A DNA stretch of 64,000 nt. It comes from Diprion similis (Eukaryota > Arthropoda > Insecta > Hymenoptera > Diprionidae). The position numbers and the translations under genes are program-made. The notes under the pieces were generated by a model that searched no databases, was not told the origin of the DNA, and saw nothing but the letters and a program-made list of their open reading frames with translations. Shown piece by piece: positions 1 to 12,979 of this stretch (position 1 is the first letter of the stretch; every line of letters starts with the position of its first letter). The stretch spans positions 8,232,501 to 8,296,500 of the forward strand of contig NC_060107.1 in the NCBI RefSeq assembly GCF_021155765.1, written 5' to 3'.

Positions 1-1242
1 TTAACTGTTCCGTCTAACCGTCAGTTGCCATAATCGGAAGCGCAAATTTTCAATGTCAACTTTCGAATGATTCAATCTTTGCGAGGAGGTGATAACCTAA
101 TTCTCAACTTCTCAAGGCGTCGACAAGTATTACCAAAGTATTAAACAAATGCTATTTACATCATACCTATGCGTCGTACGTCGATACCTATTTACGTGCG
201 AAACATACTAATGTACAAGAAAAATAAAAAGCCTTTGCCGAATGATACATATTATCTCTAGATGTTATTGCACGTGTGTATACTTTCAATATACGCATAT
301 ATACTTGCGTACATCATCACCGATGCTTATCCCGTGCCAGCGAAGGAAAATAACACTCGTTACACGCGCATCATTATACCCTATACATATGGTACATGCC
401 CCTCTATAATCTACCTCGCGATATGCAATTTATTTTGGTGAAATTACGAACCGAATCGCAGTAGTTGTTGATATGTTGATCGTGAAAAAATTTTAGGGAA
501 ATTTTGCGATGATCTGGTATATGGAGAAGAATTTTTTTTTTTTTTGATGCAATTAAATATCTAGTACTCGTATATCACAATCGTTTTTTTCTTACTAATT
601 TTTTTCATATACGTATTTATAATTTATACGTGCATAGAGAGCGTAAAAAAATATTTTCGAGCAAGTTATGAAATCAATTTTTATCCCACCATGACTCATC
701 TGTTGATCGTACCAAAATGTTATTATTCGCGGTAGAAAAATTTCACGTAATATAATAACAATATGGCGGATAATTAGCAGCCTCTTTCAGGTAAAACAAA
801 AAAAAAAAAAAAATAATCTAATTACGCATGGAAATTAGGAATGTGCAAAAATTGTACAATTTTTTTTTTTTATGAAATATGAATTCATGCAGCTTTCAAT
901 GTACAGAATGTTACGCGTTACTTCGGCAAAATAAAAATGCACAGATGATATACGACTCGTAAATTCTGCTAAAAAATACCACTTAATGTTTGCACAGAGA
1001 CGTTATAAGAATACTTATATATTTACGTATATATATGTATACTTGTGCGTGTGTGTGTGGATATAATAGTATTTGTCGAGGAGCAGTTAGCGCTTATATA
1101 CTCAACGTATAAATGACTAAGAAAATAAGAGCCGATTTAGCTCAATTACCGGCCAAGGAGATGGCATTCTGCGGTTACATTTCACGTATGCCTGCAGTGT
1201 GTTTGTTACGTGTCTAATACGTAACGCTGTCGCTGGTATTCA
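1..1242. other. non-coding, AT-rich
   Basis: No open frame with protein-like composition was seen. There are poly-A and poly-T runs near 540, 800 and 860 and scattered ATATAC motifs. If the minus-strand exons at 1243-3001 are real, this stretch would hold their 3' UTR or downstream sequence. Confidence 0.4.
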
Positions 1243-3001
1243 AGTATCTACCTTTTGCAGAATGGCCTCGATAAGATCTACCGGAGTAGCTGCGTTCTCT
1301 GGCTAACAATAAAATTTATTGTTAATCTTTCTCGTATACTTCGCTCGTCCAATGAGATTAGTTCTTTGAATGATCGACGGTATGTTTAATATGCTGTACT
1401 GTACACATACGGATACGATGATTAAAAACTATAAATTGCCAATCGGGTTAATTGGTAAGAGCAGGATCGAGTTAATTCGCTAAAAAATTATGTGTAGAAA
1501 TTTAAATCCCTAAACGAAACCTATAGATGCGAAAATTTTAAAGATCCGAAAACGACAAAATACTATCTTTTTATAAACGTTGACTCAAAGGGTTAACCGT
1601 TAATATATGTAGGGAAGATTTTCGCTCAAGGAATTAAGAAATCTGTGCTTGAAAGGGGGTGAAAATAAGTGATAAGCGATTTAATATAAACTTTTTTGAA
1701 GAAATAACTTGAAAGAAGAATTCTTTCTTTTATAAAATTATTTATGTATTCCAAAGCTGCTGCTGGATGAACGATTGTGGTAAAAACACGAGTAGGAATA
1801 AAAAAAAAAAAAAAATAATAAAAAATACAAAAACTGCAGACATATTGTGAAATGAAAAATACAAGGACAATTGTTATACATAATATTTGAGTGCCGTGCA
1901 GAGGTCGTATTATGGCTCGTATGTAAACGAATTGAAAACGCGATGGTATCGGAAGATAATAATTTTACACCAACGTTTGTCCGATATTTGGACAGCCTTC
2001 TTCTCCTCCTTCTCTCAAACCGACTGCTAGCTGTCCAAGAGCCTTGACGCAATTAGCGCAAACAAAGGAATGGGAATTCGAAGAGACCAATGCATGACTG
2101 TCACACTAACACACCATGACCTATTCCTACCTAGACATGAGCTGGTGGAATTGTCGAGGATGATTTTAGTGCGCTGTGCCCTCATCAACAACACACTTAC
2201 TTAAGAATCTAAGAGACGTACAGTCAGGTAAAAAAAAACAAAAAACACACTACACGCTGGGACACAAAAGAGGAAAAAGTTCCAATGAAGCTAGTCTACA
2301 AGTTATATCTAACTATAAAAAAGACTCCTCGATGTGAAACACGGATAAAAATGTTCAAACATTGAATTTCAACTGTAAACAACTCATGAAATTAAGCGGA
2401 TATTTGTTTTTTCAACGTCTGACGCCTTTAAGAAAAAAATTACTCTCGAAATAATTTTTTTTTTTTTGCGAATTTCAATTGTACATGGAATATATTGTAT
2501 ATTCGTATTGGAATCGGAAAAACAAACAATGTGAATTTTTTAATCGAAAATAAAGAGTAAGATAACAAAAATTTGTCGAGTTATTGTTAGTAAAAAAATA
2601 TTTTCTACCTGACAATGAAATTCAGTCTTTGTGACATTATTCTTATTCATCGGAGAGACTTCGTTAGCTATATTTAACTTTGTTACCTTCAGTTTTTATT
2701 TTGCAATATTGTTATTGACGTGTTTTTTCTACCCTACTGTACGTCCCTTGTTTATGTAAACGTAAAACAATGAGAAAAGCTCCGCGATGCGTTTTAGTTG
2801 CGCAATTAAAGTGTCTTCTCTCGACTCGTTTCGTCTCGTCTACTCGTCTCGTCGTTTTTGCAGTCAACTCCGGTTTTACGCACTCTGGAACTTGTAACAC
2901 GTGACGAAATTCTTGATGCTCGTCTTGAGCTCGTCGTCGGTGAACGGAAGTCGTTGGAAATCACGTACCGTGATGCAGAATTGAGTAATCGTCATTATAG
3001 T
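1243..3001 (-). CDS. 3' exons of an unidentified gene (partial, candidate)
   Basis: Three short open stretches on the minus strand can be joined in phase 0. Exon a (3001-2969) follows a pyrimidine-rich acceptor ending CTACAG and has a near-optimal GTACGT donor; it encodes TIMTITQFCIT. Exon b (2105-1971) follows TTAG and encodes 45 residues containing FVCANCVKALGQLAVGLREG, a Cys-x2-Cys pair. Exon c (1302-1243) follows TTAG and encodes PENAATPVDLIEAILQKVDT before TGA. The donor of exon b (GTGTAA) is weak, and reading through it gives a stop two codons later, so exon b may itself be terminal. All three are more GC-rich than their surroundings. I do not recognise the family. No upstream exons were placed with confidence. 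Exon a also lies in open frames on the plus strand, so the model is tentative. Confidence 0.4.
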
Positions 3002-3140
3002 CTGTAGAGACACAATGACGCGTCGGCTGATAAAGAATTGCCCGAAAATCATTTCACCATCCGTTTTTTTCTATCAATTTTTCCTTATCAGTCAGTGAAT
3101 CCAGTTTTCAAAGATCTTAGGCAGCGTTGAAAAGTTTTTT

Positions 3141-3455
3141 AAACCAATTAAATTCTAATTACAATTGTAATTTGGAATTCGAAATATTTTAATTATAAAT
3201 TACAAAAGTAATTAGTTAAAAAAAAAAAAAAACTATATTCCAATTGAAAATTACGGATGTATTTGGTAATTGGCAAAAAAAAAATATCACTAATTACAAT
3301 TTCAATTTGTAATTAGAAGAAAATCCGATACTAATTTCAACTGTATTTTGTAATTAGAAGAACAATCTTTTTTTTTTTTTATTTGCTTAATTACAAATTA
3401 CCAATATATTTAGTGATTTCGACTCTATGAATTACAAAAAGTAATCAGTAATTCC
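3141..3455. repeat. degenerate TAATTACAAATT repeat array
   Basis: About ten imperfect copies of a TAATTACAA(A/T)TT-like unit and its reverse complement are packed into roughly 300 bp, separated by poly-A and poly-T runs. Because the unit is nearly self-complementary, the array should form many small hairpins. It has no coding potential. Confidence 0.6.
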
Positions 3456-4233
3456 CAACTCCGATCTTTCGTTGAATCGTTTGGTGGAAAATGAGCTGAA
3501 GTCATTTGGAAAATTTTCCACTATCTTGAAAAATCATCAGCAGTCCCTGAATTTTTTTTTTTTTTTTTTTTTTGTGACTGGGACCTTTCGCGTTTTGTTT
3601 ATAATAAGACGTCGAGACCGTAGTCATGAAACGTCGTTTCATCGATACGAAACTGACGTAATTCTCGAAAGCGTTGTTCTCGTAGCGAAAACAAATTTCT
3701 GTACGCGTCATGTTCGTTTTAAATCTGATGTTGAATCGTTTTATAAAGACATTAAAAAGTTTTCACATCGTTCAAACAGTTTACAACTTTTATAGATAAA
3801 CTCAATCGTCGAATCTGCATTTAAGTAATTATAATTATCTTTCTTGTCGTTTCTATTTTATACATAAAATGATGATAAAAATTTTCCGATAAAATTTATC
3901 CGTGATAAATTTCTCTGCGTTATTGTTGTTTTTCGTTTTCAATATTATAAACTCAAAACATTTTATAACAAAAACCGTAGGTTTCACTATCCTCTTACCG
4001 CGGTGAATAAAATAAAGAAAATCCAATCATTTATCGGAATTGTTTGTACGAGTAAGCGGGTTTCTGGCCGTAATAAATCACGCGTTTTTTATGTTTCTCA
4101 TGAATCGTTGAGCTCCTAAATCCGTGACGTCATCTGTGGTTAAAGAAAAACCAACAAAACTCAACGCAACGCCGAATCACTTTTCATCCTGTGTTTTGCG
4201 TGGGTATAAAAAATTTTAACCATCCAAGGGTAA

Positions 4234-4238
<5 letters not shown>

Positions 4239-4280
<42 letters not shown>
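4239..4280. repeat. (TA)n microsatellite
   Basis: An uninterrupted run of about 21 TA units. Confidence 0.95.
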
Positions 4281-4286
<6 letters not shown>

Positions 4287-6418
4287 TTATATATAGGTTT
4301 ATTTTCATTCGTTCTTTTTTTTATTTTCACAAATTAAAACTCATCAAAATCAACGTGCTTGATCCGACATTGCGGTATGAAATGAATTTCTTCGCTTACA
4401 ATTAGATCGATTCATGCCTAACTCGTCCCAAATATTTCAGCACGATTACTTGAATATCATACCCTTTTGGACACATCATTATACTAAATACGGTCGGTAC
4501 AATTGACGGTATAAATTTAGAATCCGAATAAAGAACGGCTTTCAATTTTAGAATCGTTAATTTTTCACTTAATTCAATTCTACACATACACAGCAAGTAT
4601 TTGTTGATTACATAATATGTCATAATAAATTCAACTGCACGAGCAACGAATTTCAAGGTTTTAATTTCAGGGAATTGAATCTGCTTTTCTTTTTTGTTTT
4701 TTAATATATATATTAAGGTGGTTCATTTTAAACTTAAAAATTTTTTTTCGCCTCTCGCCTGGAAACTATATACATATATTAAATAATAATAATGTTTGCC
4801 CCGTAGTTCCGAGTCGGAAAACAAAGTGTACGGCCATTTCACTGGCATGACGTATTATCGTTAGATGTGCTATTTTTATTTTTATAACACTAGATATTCT
4901 TCTCGTTATTTTCCTTTCCTCCTCAAGGGCAAATCGATGATCTAAGATAGGAGAAATGTCGTTTGGCTGATGAGCCGTCAGGTTCTCGAGGAATATCTTC
5001 ATGGATTTATGTATATACATTATTACATATGTACACTTTGCATGTACATCCGTATATATGTGTTATACCTCCGCTGCAGAAAAGTTTTATTATACGATCG
5101 AAAAAATAATACGCATATTCATATTTATTATGCGTTCAACCTGTTCCTCCTTGCACATATCCTACAGATTTCTTTCTCTTTCTCTTTTTATTTATTTTTT
5201 ATTTTTTATATTCGTTTCATACGATAATGTGAGCACATTAACATCGGCATGCGGTGACTTTTGACATTGTCGTAAAAATTATCGTCCGTAGACGGAACTG
5301 TACCAGCTACGTAACATCATTATGTAACGGATGTAAACCTGCAGACTGCATCTTATGCTTATAATGAGAATAAAACACAACTAAATCAGAGGGTTTTTAA
5401 AGGAAAATTAAAAATGAATAAATAATCGCCAAGTTGGGTTAATTGACCGTGCTTAACTTTGAATTTTAATGAGAATTTGGAAACATTTTTAAAAAGGGGT
5501 ACGAAAACGTGGTTAAATGATTAATTGTCGTTGAAATAATTGGTGCAAGTCAAGAAGTGCACTGAGAAATAAAAAAGTCATCGAATCAAACACCTAATTT
5601 ATTTGACTTTCTCAATTCAACAATTTCTTCAGTCTCCATATATTATGTGATGCGGTATGTTGGGTTATGGTTTTGAACCACCGTGTTATTCAAAATATAT
5701 TTTGGGGTGACGCTGTTATATATTACTTGGCGACAGTTAATGTCAATGGTCTGTCGTATTAAAAAAAAAAAGAGGTACAATTATCCGTTCGCAGAACAGG
5801 CACAATACGCAATTGTTAAACGAATCATTGAATTATTTGAATTTACTTTTCATCCAAATAGGGTGGTTAGTCCCTGTGATTTCAGTTTAAAGTGAACGAA
5901 TAATTTGTTTTATACGAAGCACACGTAACGATTGGATAAAAATATCGAACCAGACGAGCAAATTTCATTGCTTCTGAATACAGAATTTTCCTTTTTTTTC
6001 ATTGAAAACTACGTTGATTATCGCTTCGAACAAATGTGCAGCTCTCAGTACTATAAAAACGGATGGACTATTTGAATCAATTAGTATTTATTAAATCCAA
6101 TAAAAAATAAATAAAAAATTTCTCAATCTTGAAATTCCAGCCAAGACCCTAGTTTTTTTTTTTTCTTTTCTTCTTTTCTTTCGCATGATATCTGATATAA
6201 TTACAGTTTTATCGATTTTCATTATTCTTCCTGTGAGATTTATGCGGACTTTTTTGCGCATGGATTGCGGCGACAGGGCTGCACCCCTTGGATAGGCTAT
6301 TTATAGCCAACCTCGACAGAACTTCCGACCTGTTACGCCCACGTCGTTACGTCGTCGCGACATGATTTGGCGCCCTAGTTCACCCCGTAGTTTCATCTTC
6401 GCATGTTCCTATGCACGC

Positions 6419-6457
6419 GTGTGTGTGTGTGTTTGTGTGTGTTTGCGTGTGTGTTTG
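6419..6457. repeat. (GT)n-rich microsatellite
   Basis: GT repeats interrupted by GTTT and GC. Confidence 0.9.
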
Positions 6458-7316
6458 TCGAAGTTATACTACGTGTTAGTCGTTGCCGTGACCCACTTTT
6501 TTAATGTCACCCATCGCGACGCACCCCGTTGGGAATTCTTCTACGTAATTTCTATTGCTCAGGGGTTTTATTCTTATTATACAATATTATACATACAACG
6601 TACGTTGAGATTAAATTTTCTTCAACCTTGGTATTTTGCCTTTTTACTCGGAGGGGAAAATTTTATGAAAACAATTGCTTTTAGATTTTACACATTTTTA
6701 GATATTTCGATGATGCTGTTGATGGTATTATTATTATTACATTCACGACTGTAGTGGAAATCGTCACGTTCTTCGTTTTTAGAATTGAATTGAAACTTTT
6801 TAACTAGTTATTAATTTTTTTTTTAGACCATTTTGATGAATATTAAAAACTCCAAAATAAAAATAGCTGAAAAAAAACAAACAAACAAATGATTTTGAAT
6901 TGTTTTTCCGAATTACAATCGAAATTCACAGATTGTTGTGGTATTAGTAAAGAAAAATTGAACCCTTCATCTTCTAAAGATTTATTAATTGGTTGAAAAA
7001 TTATTTAAAAAAATTACCGTTTTCCCTATATCCACTTCAATGTCGGTTGAAATATTTTTGGTTCTGGCCATGAAATTTATGTGATTTTTTTGATAATTTT
7101 CCAAAAATATCGCAATCATTGTTAAAATATCGTCATTTAAGAAGCTCTGGAGGCGCCGGCGATAGTTACCAAAATTTGAAAAGAATTTGGTAGGCTTTTT
7201 AGAGTTGGAAGAAAAATTTCAAAATTGCAGACCAAATCGAAGAGGGAGAGGGTCAGACTCTAGGCGAATTGACGTGGGACGCCCCATATGCATCTGTTTT
7301 TTTATACCCATATAAC

Positions 7317-7365
7317 CTGCGGGTGTGGGTGTCGCTGGTTTTCCTTGGAAATTCAATGACTGCAC
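7317..7365 (-). CDS. possible 49-nt internal exon (weak)
   Basis: On the minus strand a good acceptor (ATTCACAG) precedes 49 nt that stay open in two frames (VQSLNFQGKPATPTPA or AVIEFPRKTSDTHTR) and end at CGCAG followed by GTTATA. It is short enough to be chance. It is listed only because the same strand carries candidate 3' exons at 1243-3001. Confidence 0.2.
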
Positions 7366-7703
7366 CTGTGAATGATTCACGATAATCGAGTAAAAAACTT
7401 GACATGAAAAGTGAATGGCGACCGCATGGATCAATTATTCAACCGTCAACACTCATATCGCGATTTCTGTCACATTAAATATCAACTAAGATCGCATAAT
7501 ATCTGACGAATCTCTACTCGGAAGTTTACTCTTCTCTTTTCCTTTTCGAATTTTTCGAAAAGTCGTCTTCACTTTTTTCCTCATTCCTGAAACACGATTG
7601 ACGAGTTGAAAAAAAGTGCAATTTCATACATTCTGAAAATTGATGCAGGAAAATCGGCCAGCAGTAGGATTATTTCAGTCAGTATTCACACTTTCAACAT
7701 ATA

Positions 7704-8080
7704 TATTAGGGTGGTACAAAAAAAACCGACTATTTTTTTTTTTTTTAGTCTCGTGTGACAAAATGTTAGTTTTTGATGTTTTAAGAGCCCACTCCAAAGG
7801 ACAGTTCAAAAAAAAAATTTTAAGAGGTCGCTCCACATTTTTTAAAACATCAGAAATCGTCAAAAATCTTTTTTTTTATCTTTTTTCTCGTTACGGTATA
7901 ATTTTATAGACAAAAAAAATAAGTTTCCGAAAGTTTGAGTTCAAGATTTGAATTTTGAAAGGTCGCTCATAATTTTTTAAAAATTTTTTGGTGCATTTCT
8001 TTAGATTTTTTCGATCGACCTTTTAATATTCATATTAAAAATTCGTAAATTTTTTTTCTCTAATTTAGTAAGAAAGAATA
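7704..8080. mobile_element. remnant of a TTAGGGTGGT-ended repeat element
   Basis: The stretch begins ATTAGGGTGGTACAAAAAAA, a motif typical of short non-autonomous insect DNA elements. It continues as poly-T/poly-A rich sequence with internal repeats of GGTCGCTC. I could not find a matching inverted right end, so the right boundary is a guess. Confidence 0.35.
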
Positions 8081-9170
8081 TATATAGTACAATGCAAAAA
8101 CAATTCTAGCACCTTCCGTTTATAGCATCATGCCTACATGATGTACCATGTAACTTGACTATTTTCCATAACTTTCACGGTGTAACAAAACACCTGCCTT
8201 TATTCACTTTACACACCTATCTTATATCTTATTCCCAAGAGTTCAACGAGCCGTCTTTCATCATTAAGGGCAAGCATACAACCTTGATATCGTTAACGAA
8301 TCGAAGAATCGAATTTTTACGGTGTTTGAATGCAACTGCTACTAAACCAAGTATTTATATAATATGACGATGACATTAATTGTGAAATTAATACTGAACG
8401 TCGCGTCGCGTAGTCGTTAAGAAATGAGCTTCGATGTTACTCGACAAATAAAATAGCTACAATTTCATCTAATTCGTGAATCCGATAATTAGAATTCGTC
8501 GCAGCGCTCTTTTCACGCGAGGTGGTGGACGAGCATGCGAAGGGCGCAATTTGGCAAGTGTAATCCAGAACAAATACGACGAGTTGCCGACCTTCACGGT
8601 AGGACAACTAACCATACTGTGACAGGCTCATTGTCGTTTCAGTCTGTTACGTTACGTCATAACGTTCGTATTGCGTAACGCGTTTTATAGGTAGGTATAA
8701 AGTACAAAGAGTCGTTTCGTCGAGTGGAATCAAGTGTCGTTGTGTGCGTGCGGTATGGCTGGTATTATTTTTTATTAATTACAATTGTCGAGAGAATTCA
8801 CTCAGGCCGAACAATGAACCGTCTTCTCTATTCGAAAATCAAATAGTTAGCCTTTTCGCCGAATGTATGTATGCAAGTGATTATTGAATAATTATGTGCC
8901 TGCAGGATTTTAATTCTCAATAAGGTTAGGCAGGTATGTGCGTAAATACTGACGCGTAATTGATTTAAAGGGGCATTAATATGGGCCGAATTTTTCCCAT
9001 GGAATACATCTGAGGAACTAAACTTCTTCTTCTGCTCAATGACTTAAGTGAATCATACTCGGAATTCATGTCAATTATTAATCGTAATAATCGTTCCAAC
9101 ACGATTGAATAATCAAAATTATTATTTTTTTTTCTCTTGCGAACGGTGGCTGTAATTTCTATCTATAATT
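8081..9170. other. non-coding, one promoter-like patch
   Basis: No gene is supported. At 8696 a TATAAAG lies about 30 bp upstream of GTGGAATCAAGTG, and a GCG followed by GTATGG donor-like site follows near 8753. That is the layout of a promoter with a short non-coding first exon, but no downstream coding exon could be tied to it. Confidence 0.25.
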
Positions 9171-9175
9171 TACTA

Positions 9176-9353
9176 GCGCTGTACGATTAATCGATTAATC
9201 GGCAGCTTTGGGTAATCGATTAAGTGAGTTTTTCGATTAATAGACGGTTTTCATTCGTATATCGATTGATTTGCAGAATTATTATCAGGCAACTTAGATT
9301 AATCGATTAATCGGAAAAATGATTGATCGAAAAATCGATTAATCGCACAGCAC
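9176..9353. mobile_element. ATTAATCG palindromic MITE-like element
   Basis: The left end GCGCTGTACGATTAATCG is matched in inverted orientation by the right end CGATTAATCGCACAGCAC. The interior holds several more copies of CGATTAAT. At 178 bp with terminal inverted repeats and no coding capacity, it fits a miniature inverted-repeat or foldback element. A TTTA on each side could be the target duplication. Confidence 0.6.
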
Positions 9354-11337
9354 TTTAATGATTCCGTAGCCCAGAAAACGAATAGATTAAATTATAAAAA
9401 TTATGAATCTCGAAACTGAAACTTTAAAGTATCTTGATATCAATCTTTTCCATCCACTCAGTTTTGTTGAGTTTGATATAGTTTTTTTTCCAACTTTACA
9501 CGATTCGTTTTTACTCCGTCGTACTAAATTTTTATACACAACATCGTAGTTCGAGAGATGAATCACCGCCAGATTTGAGGTTTGAGTTGAGCGAAGGATT
9601 ATTTCCTTTTTTGTTCCGATGAACGAATTTACAAAAATAGTATACTCGAATCATCCGCGAAGGTCGGCCAGTTTCACATACGTAGCAATTATTTACTTTT
9701 TTCGAATTACAAGAAACTTATCCGGCAAGTTGTACGTCAAGTTTCCGAGCCTGTCGTCAAGTCTGAGATATTTTTTTATCGACAAAATTACTCGTGGCGA
9801 GGTCAATCGAGCTGATTATCCTGATCGATCGATCGGTCAGGTTACGTCAGATCAACCCCAATCACCATCGCATGCTTCGAATCGAGATCGACCTTCTTTC
9901 TATCGGGGCTGATCGCAGTTTCCTGTGCCATTAATCCTGGGAGCGGATTATCTTAGCTCGAATGATAACGGCTAACCATATTACACGAGACTTGGGGTGT
10001 TTTAATCCATAATATATGGTGGATTACGATGGATTATTTGGTAATGATGATGTGATGATAATTGATGGATAAAATCACGCTTCACGGCGCCGTTTATAAA
10101 ATAATACCAACAACATTTAGAGTCGTTTAAATCGAGAGTGCATGTAACCTGTAAATATGAAACTCGTGAGAAACAGGTTCTGCTTGATTATCGTCTTTTG
10201 GCTAGGAATAACAGTGATCGCATAACTTTTTGATCGCATGGTTGAATGTGTCTTACGCTAACTGTCTGAACAGGTAAATACAAGACACCTTCGCCTACAG
10301 GTGTGTGATTCAATTGAGCACTTTCCACCTTGGTTTACGGTCACCTTCAACCCACGTTGGTGTGCTCGTTTAAAATCCAGAATAATATAATCCTCTTGAG
10401 TCAAGTTCTTTTATCGCAAATATTACTCCATGGAATAGTAAGGATGATTGAATGGAGACGAATCTTTTCTGCTCATCTAATTTTAGTGGTTAAAGTTAGG
10501 AGAACTTTTTTTGGGGCAGTAGGTTTATTATAATGGACATTCGACGCCAGTTTGTCACGTGCGTTACAGTGACTGCTAAATGTTCGACCGACCTTTACAC
10601 TCTGGTCATGAAAAGCTCTTTACCCCAAGGCTGATGGTTACGTGAAAGATTAATTAGCAAAGTGCAGATACCATTGTTGTTATGAAGTATCATCAAAAAG
10701 CAGGCGTGGACGGTGGTCCGTGACCTTCTTCCTCACTTCGCCAAGCCCACCTATCCAGGGTATCGTCCGCACGTCAATCTTCTTTCGAATATCGATCCTG
10801 ATACCGGAAGTTCCGTGCATTAACTTCCAACAGAGGTCTGGCCATTGGCTAAAAAGATTTTATAAGATTGACCGAGTTTCCGCACTATATACATACATGG
10901 AATTATTGCTATGACATGTACGATTGGAACGGAGAATCTCACGATTAATCATCATTTGACGAGCCAAAGACCGGGGCGGACTGTCGTATGGCCTTCCAGC
11001 TCTCCTTCGTTGCCGTGTCTATTCCTGGAGGAAGCGTGTCGCGTTAATAGGTCACTGGGTTCAACGAGAATTGGGGGCGAAAGCGATTCGTCGTTGCCAT
11101 TGACTTAGTGTATAAGTTTTCTTTCGTGTTTTTCAAATCTTTTTTTATTTTTTAATATTTATTTTATTACCACGTTTTATTGGATCGAAAACGCTGGAAG
11201 GTTGTCGTTTCTGTGTGAAAACCCTAAGCAACCGCTTTTCTTTACACTTTACTTATAGAAATTATTAGATTCTAAAGAGTAGAATTGTAGAAGAAAAAAA
11301 CAAAAACAACAAGTGGATAGGTGTGCGTGTTGTTTAT
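9354..11337. other. non-coding stretch
   Basis: Short open frames occur, the best at 10684-10832, but none has splice signals and protein-like composition together. This is the DNA just upstream of the A/B duplicated unit. Confidence 0.4.
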
Positions 11338-11447
11338 ACTTTTTTCTTACTCCTGCGTTACGCTTTCATTCTCGTACCGTACGAGAGCTTATTTTTTGCC
11401 GGAACTCATGCAATCTCCGTGCTGAAGCTTATCGCTCTGAATAATAC

Positions 11448-12013
11448 CGTAACGACGGCCGGGTCGTTTTTCAACAACATCCATGACCAGCAAATCGTAT
11501 CTGACGACCAATGGGAACGGAATGGGACAGGCGCGTACCTTAATTCGGTACCCATTGATCGACGATGATGCAACGATGCGATGGGTGGAGAGTGTGGGAG
11601 TTGAACGACGGACAAACGCGGCAAAGCGAAATTCATTTGCCACCGGAACCACGGGTCTTGAATTTTCACTTTCGGCTTTCGGCCCTTCGATGCCGTTTTG
11701 CCGTATAATTATGCACGAACAAGATGGTTTGTCATCGATCGCTGGAACACTCGGAAGTTATTCTTGCACGAAGTTGAACTTCTGCCGCATCAAGCCCGAG
11801 ATATTAGCCAACTATTATCGGACGCTGAAATTGTCACTCTTGTCACCAAGACGCAGAGAATAAATCCTAAAGCTGAGTGGAAACCGTGAAGTAAATCTAG
11901 AATTTTCCGAGTATGAAAACTGCAGTGAATTGTGTGTGCCAAGCGTTGCGATTTGCGCTGTTATGTTTGACTAATATAGACGTGACATGGAATGCGAAAT
12001 ATGATTGGAAATT
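11448..12013 (+). repeat. duplicated block U, copy A
   Basis: This 566-bp block recurs at 20465-21031. Between about 11480 and 12013 I find one substitution (11702, G versus A). On both sides identity falls to roughly 70-80 percent, and weaker homology continues from about 11338 to the gene A start. It lies about 1.6-2.1 kb upstream of gene A, and its twin the same distance upstream of gene B. It contains a 126-codon open frame (11483-11863) and an overlapping frame rich in acidic and Leu residues (11662-11889), both intact in both copies. Neither resembles a protein I know. It could be an exon, an enhancer or an inserted element. Confidence 0.85.
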
Positions 12014-12979
12014 CGGCCCATGGACGTGAATAGTAAACAGTTGGAACATATAAAGTAGCTCGTTCGCTTCGACGCGAATGACTAATGTGCTCGGAGAGAG
12101 AGCTGCGACAGTGCGTGTGAAATTATCGAAACAATTAACAGGCCGAGCGTGCGAGGAGAAGCTTGGGAAACTGCAGGTCAGGGTTCATAAATTAGTAATT
12201 CAACCCAGTTTTAGCACAGCTATGGACTACTATTTCACTACCGCGGCTGTTCTCATCTCGTCAGTCACAGACGAATAGTGAAAACTTTATCTGAAATTGT
12301 AGCTCCTTCGTATAATGAAGTAATTTATGTTTGTCGTCGTTTCTTTTTCTTGATCCAAAACAAATTTTTAATTAAATTAATCTGAATAATCAAGTTTTTG
12401 CCTTGACTTTTGACACGGATGCGAAGTATGTGGATTACAATTTTTATCTTGAAATAGTCTCTAGTTTTTAAATAAATTATATCTGGCTTGTAACGATGAC
12501 GCGATCATGCGTGAGAAAAATGAACATGATAAATACTCAAGTATCACCAGATGCGCGCGTGCCTCGACTTCTGTGTAATTAAACAATGCGCGTGGTTTCC
12601 AGCCTCCAGAACTTACTCATCGTAATGCTCACAACGTCTAATTGTCAGCTCTTTTACCCAGAGGTTTGTCATCTGGTGCATGCAGTTCTCTTCGTTTCCC
12701 AAGCGACGCAAAGTCGACTATAAGTTGATTAAAAACCGGCTTTAAATAACCGAAGTCGACGAAAAGTCGTCACTATTTGTCAGCAAAAAGGTGATCTTGA
12801 ATGACTTTCACTTTCGTACAATTTCACCTCCAATCACGGCGTAAGACGAAATTCCACTGAGTAGCGGAAGAGTCACAAATTAACTGCGCAATTATCGAGA
12901 TTCGGAACATTAATGCCAAAGACTTACTTCGTGCAATGAACGCTTTTACGGTACAGGTATCTCGTACATGATTGCCTAC

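Larger units (their letters stand above)
3460..7300. other. non-coding stretch, nothing firm
   Basis: I see no supported gene. Open frames are short, lysine/phenylalanine-rich and cross poly-A or poly-T. The stretch holds a TA microsatellite (4239-4280), a GT-rich microsatellite (6419-6457) and a TATTTATAG motif at about 6300 in a GC-richer patch that could be a promoter. A TTAAGGTGGTTCA motif near 4714 resembles the start of the element at 7704. Confidence 0.4.

Noticed and set aside
10684-10832. Open stretch with protein-like PHFAKPTYPGYRPHVNLLS
   Set aside because: No convincing acceptor or donor and no family match; not duplicated with the neighbouring units.
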